The position numbers and the translations under genes are program-made. This document shows, one piece after another, positions 13,725-15,773 of a DNA stretch of 15,773 bases. Each line of letters opens with the position of its first letter. Position 1 is the stretch's first letter. This DNA is from Bacteroidota bacterium (GTDB lineage Bacteria; Bacteroidota; Bacteroidia; Cytophagales; Cyclobacteriaceae). Location of the stretch: contig QGUY01000071.1 of NCBI GenBank assembly GCA_003242315.1, forward strand, positions 1 through 15,773. Reading direction: 5' to 3'. The notes under the pieces were generated by a model. The model did no database searches and was not told the DNA's origin. It worked only from the letters and a program-made list of their open reading frames with translations.

Positions 13725-15509
13725 CTACATTCTTTCGGGCACATCAATACCCAAAAGTCGCATAGCAGTGCGGATTGTACGCCCCACGGCTTCGGAAAGC
13801 GCTACCCGGAAACGCACCCGGACAGGATCAGCCTCGGAAAGTACAGGAATCGATTGATAGAACTGGTTGTACTCTTTTGCCAGTTCGTATACGTAATTGG
13901 CTATCAGTGCCGGAGAATAGGTTGCTCCCGCCTCACGTACCCTTTCCGGGAAGCGACTTAAAACAATAATCACTTCGCGTTCCGCGGGCTCGAGGATAAC
14001 ATTGTCCAGTCCTTCAACAGAAGCGGTAACTCCAGCAGCCTCCGCCTTGCGGAGCAGTGCGCGAATACGAGCATGGGTGTATTGGACGAACGGTCCGGTA
14101 AATCCCTGCAACTGGATGGACTCGTTCGGGTTAAACAACATCCGCTTTTTGGGATCGACCTTCAGCAGGAAGAATTTTAACGCACCAAGCCCAATCATTC
14201 GGTAGAGCGCGCGAGCTTCCTCGTCTGTCATCTCGTCGACCTTACCCAGCTCTCGCGTCTGCTTTTCCGCCTCATCAATCATTTCTGCGATGAGATCATC
14301 GGCATCCACCACCGTGCCCTCGCGCGACTTCATCTTACCTGACGGCAGGTCTACCATACCGTATGAAAGATGGTAACAACGTTGCGCCCACGCGTAACCG
14401 AGTTTCGCGAGGATCAGGAAAAGCACCTTAAAATGATACTCCTGTTCGTTCCCGACGGTGTAGATCTGTCCTACAATGTTTGGAAAGTCGTTGAAGCGAA
14501 GAACAGCAGTTCCGATATCCTGTGTAATGTATACCGAGGTGCCATCGGCACGAAGGAGAACTTTCTCGTCAAGCCCTTCCGCACGAAGATCAACCCACAC
14601 GGAACCATCTTCCTTACGGAAGAATATTCCATCTTCCAGTCCTTTCAGAACGATCTCCTTTCCGAGAAGATAGGTCTGCGATTCATAGTACAGGCGATCG
14701 AATGACACGCCCATAGCCCGGTAGGTAATATCAAAGCCTTCATATACCCACCCATTCATTTTCTCCCAAAGGGCAACCGTTTCAGGGTCTTTGGCTTCCC
14801 ACTTGCGCAACATTTCTGAAGCAAGCTGCATAATGGGCGCTTCCTTCTCGGCCTGCTCCTTGGGCATGCCTTTTTCGACGAGCGCAGCGACCTGTGCCCG
14901 ATAGGCCTTATCGAAGGCAACGTAGTAATTCCCTACAAGGTGATCACCTTTGATGTTGGCTGTCTTCGGTGTCTCTCCATCACCGTACAGCTTCCACGCG
15001 GCCATCGACTTACAGATGTGGATACCCCGATCGTTAATGATCTGCACTTTGTGAACCTTGTAGCCGTTGGCTTCCAGCAATTGACTCACACTCCATCCCA
15101 GGAAGTTGTTGCGCAGGTGGCCGAGGTGAAGCGGCTTGTTGGTGTTTGGTGAAGAGAACTCCACCATGATCTCCTCCCCGGAAGGAGGCTGTATGCCGTA
15201 ATTCGACGCGGCATAGATAGTTTCCAGGGTTTTCACCCAGGCGTGATCGTGTAGCGTAAGATTCAGGAACCCCTTGACGACCTGGTAACTTGCAACAACG
15301 CTTGAGTGCGCGAGGAGGTAATCGCCGATAATCTTTGCCGTCTCCGCAGGATTCTTCCCGCTGACCCGCGACAGGGGAAAACATACTAAGGTATGCGACC
15401 CTTCAAACTCAGGATTTGTAGGTTGAAGCTGAATGGATTCGGGCGCCTTGCCGAAAAGGGCAAGGATTGCCTGTTCTATCTCATCGCGAAGAAGGGTATC
15501 CGGATTCAT
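13725..15509 (-). CDS. argS: arginyl-tRNA synthetase
   Basis: This cytoplasmic class I synthetase charges tRNA-Arg with arginine. The 594 residues are full length for a bacterial ArgRS. The N-terminal tRNA-binding domain (about 1-100) is followed by the HIGH-type motif in FSSPNTNKPLHLGHLRNN (HLGH at 128-131). The KMSKS-like loop is GKMKSREGT (391-399), and the DALR anticodon-binding domain fills the C-terminus from about 455, with the family ending in GIDVPERM. The start at 15509 aligns with the usual family beginning. It lies 23 bp downstream of the deoxyhypusine synthase-like gene on the same strand, so the two are probably co-transcribed. Confidence 0.98.
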   Translation of the reverse strand: MNPDTLLRDEIEQAILALFGKAPESIQLQPTNPEFEGSHTLVCFPLSRVSGKNPAETAKIIGDYLLAHSSVVASYQVVKGFLNLTLHDHAWVKTLETIYAASNYGIQPPSGEEIMVEFSSPNTNKPLHLGHLRNNFLGWSVSQLLEANGYKVHKVQIINDRGIHICKSMAAWKLYGDGETPKTANIKGDHLVGNYYVAFDKAYRAQVAALVEKGMPKEQAEKEAPIMQLASEMLRKWEAKDPETVALWEKMNGWVYEGFDITYRAMGVSFDRLYYESQTYLLGKEIVLKGLEDGIFFRKEDGSVWVDLRAEGLDEKVLLRADGTSVYITQDIGTAVLRFNDFPNIVGQIYTVGNEQEYHFKVLFLILAKLGYAWAQRCYHLSYGMVDLPSGKMKSREGTVVDADDLIAEMIDEAEKQTRELGKVDEMTDEEARALYRMIGLGALKFFLLKVDPKKRMLFNPNESIQLQGFTGPFVQYTHARIRALLRKAEAAGVTASVEGLDNVILEPAEREVIIVLSRFPERVREAGATYSPALIANYVYELAKEYNQFYQSIPVLSEADPVRVRFRVALSEAVGRTIRTAMRLLGIDVPERM

Positions 15510-15532
15510 TTCGTGGTCCTGCGCTTATGTGC

Positions 15533-15773
15533 TTACCAGTCGAGCAGGTAGGCAAAGATCAGCGGCGCCACTATAGTGGCATCCGACTCAATGATAAATT
15601 TGGGAGTATCGATGCTAAGTTTACCCCAGGTGATTTTCTCGTTGGGAACAGCGCCGGAGTATGAGCCGTAGCTTGTGGTGGAATCACTGATCTGACAGAA
15701 GTAACTCCAGAAGGGTATGCCATCCCTTTCAAGGTCCTGGTGAAGCATTGGCAGAACGAAAATCGGAAATTCA
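15533..15773 (-). CDS. deoxyhypusine synthase-like protein, C-terminal fragment
   Basis: The frame is open to the right edge, and the last 79 residues are visible, beginning EFPIFVLPMLHQDLERDG. The apparent ATG at 15748 is an internal methionine. QISDSTTSYGSYSGAVPNEK, followed by ITWGKLS, matches the deoxyhypusine synthase family. The WGK lysine corresponds to the catalytic lysine of the human enzyme (Lys329), which forms the enzyme intermediate with the butylamine group of spermidine. The fragment ends with the typical SDATIVAPLIFAYLL. Bacteria lack eIF5A, so bacterial members act elsewhere, and some are tied to polyamine conversion such as homospermidine formation; the substrate here is unknown. 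NAD-binding parts lie outside the window. argS follows 23 bp downstream. Confidence 0.9.
   Translation of the reverse strand, partial: EFPIFVLPMLHQDLERDGIPFWSYFCQISDSTTSYGSYSGAVPNEKITWGKLSIDTPKFIIESDATIVAPLIFAYLLDW

Noticed and set aside
15533..15748. Independent 71-residue small protein starting at 15748
   Set aside because: The frame stays open upstream to the window edge with family-consistent residues, so this methionine is internal to the deoxyhypusine synthase-like gene.

Overview
The window looks like a chromosomal segment of a Bacteroidota bacterium, most likely of the Cytophagales type. The signs are a LytTR regulator paired with a His_kinase-type sensor, a LiaF-like membrane protein with a DUF4288-like partner, a bacterial deoxyhypusine synthase-like gene, many small outer-membrane and lipoproteins of the kind common in this phylum, and at least one good match to the Bacteroidota -7 promoter box (TAnnTTTG). 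This placement is an inference from gene content; no rRNA is present. Every gene that can be supported is on the minus strand, so transcription runs from high to low coordinates.

Following transcription (right to left): the 3' end of a deoxyhypusine synthase-like gene (15533-15773, cut by the window edge) leads into argS (13725-15509). Next come two tandem thiol (Cys-type) glutathione peroxidases, both with N-terminal export or anchor segments, and a DoxX-family membrane protein coupled to the second peroxidase by a TAATG overlap. The DoxX reading frame is broken by what looks like a single missing base near 12420. A four-copy 8-bp tandem repeat follows it. Then comes a tightly packed four-gene unit (9003-12003): LiaF-like membrane protein, DUF4288-like protein, LytS/His_kinase sensor and LytTR response regulator, with two ATGA overlaps. 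This is probably an envelope-stress signalling operon.

menA (menaquinone synthesis) follows, then a DUF4136-like putative lipoprotein with a tyrosine-rich insert and a small outer-membrane beta-barrel protein. guaA comes next, with a near-perfect -7 box so close to its start codon that the mRNA is probably leaderless. After that are a secreted TPR plus periplasmic-binding-fold protein, hemL (2 bp downstream), an unclassified 351-residue exported protein with a strong hairpin over its stop codon, apt, and the first codons of a LON substrate-binding-domain protein running off the left edge.

Most of the window is ordinary core metabolism: purine salvage and synthesis, tetrapyrrole, menaquinone and tRNA charging, interspersed with envelope proteins. 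I found no mobile element, CRISPR array, tRNA or rRNA, and no gap above about 175 bp without a gene. No obviously new defence or biosynthetic system is visible. The points most worth a second look are the LiaF/DUF4288/LytTR unit, the TPR-PBP protein, the broken DoxX gene, the guaA start and the stop-codon hairpins.
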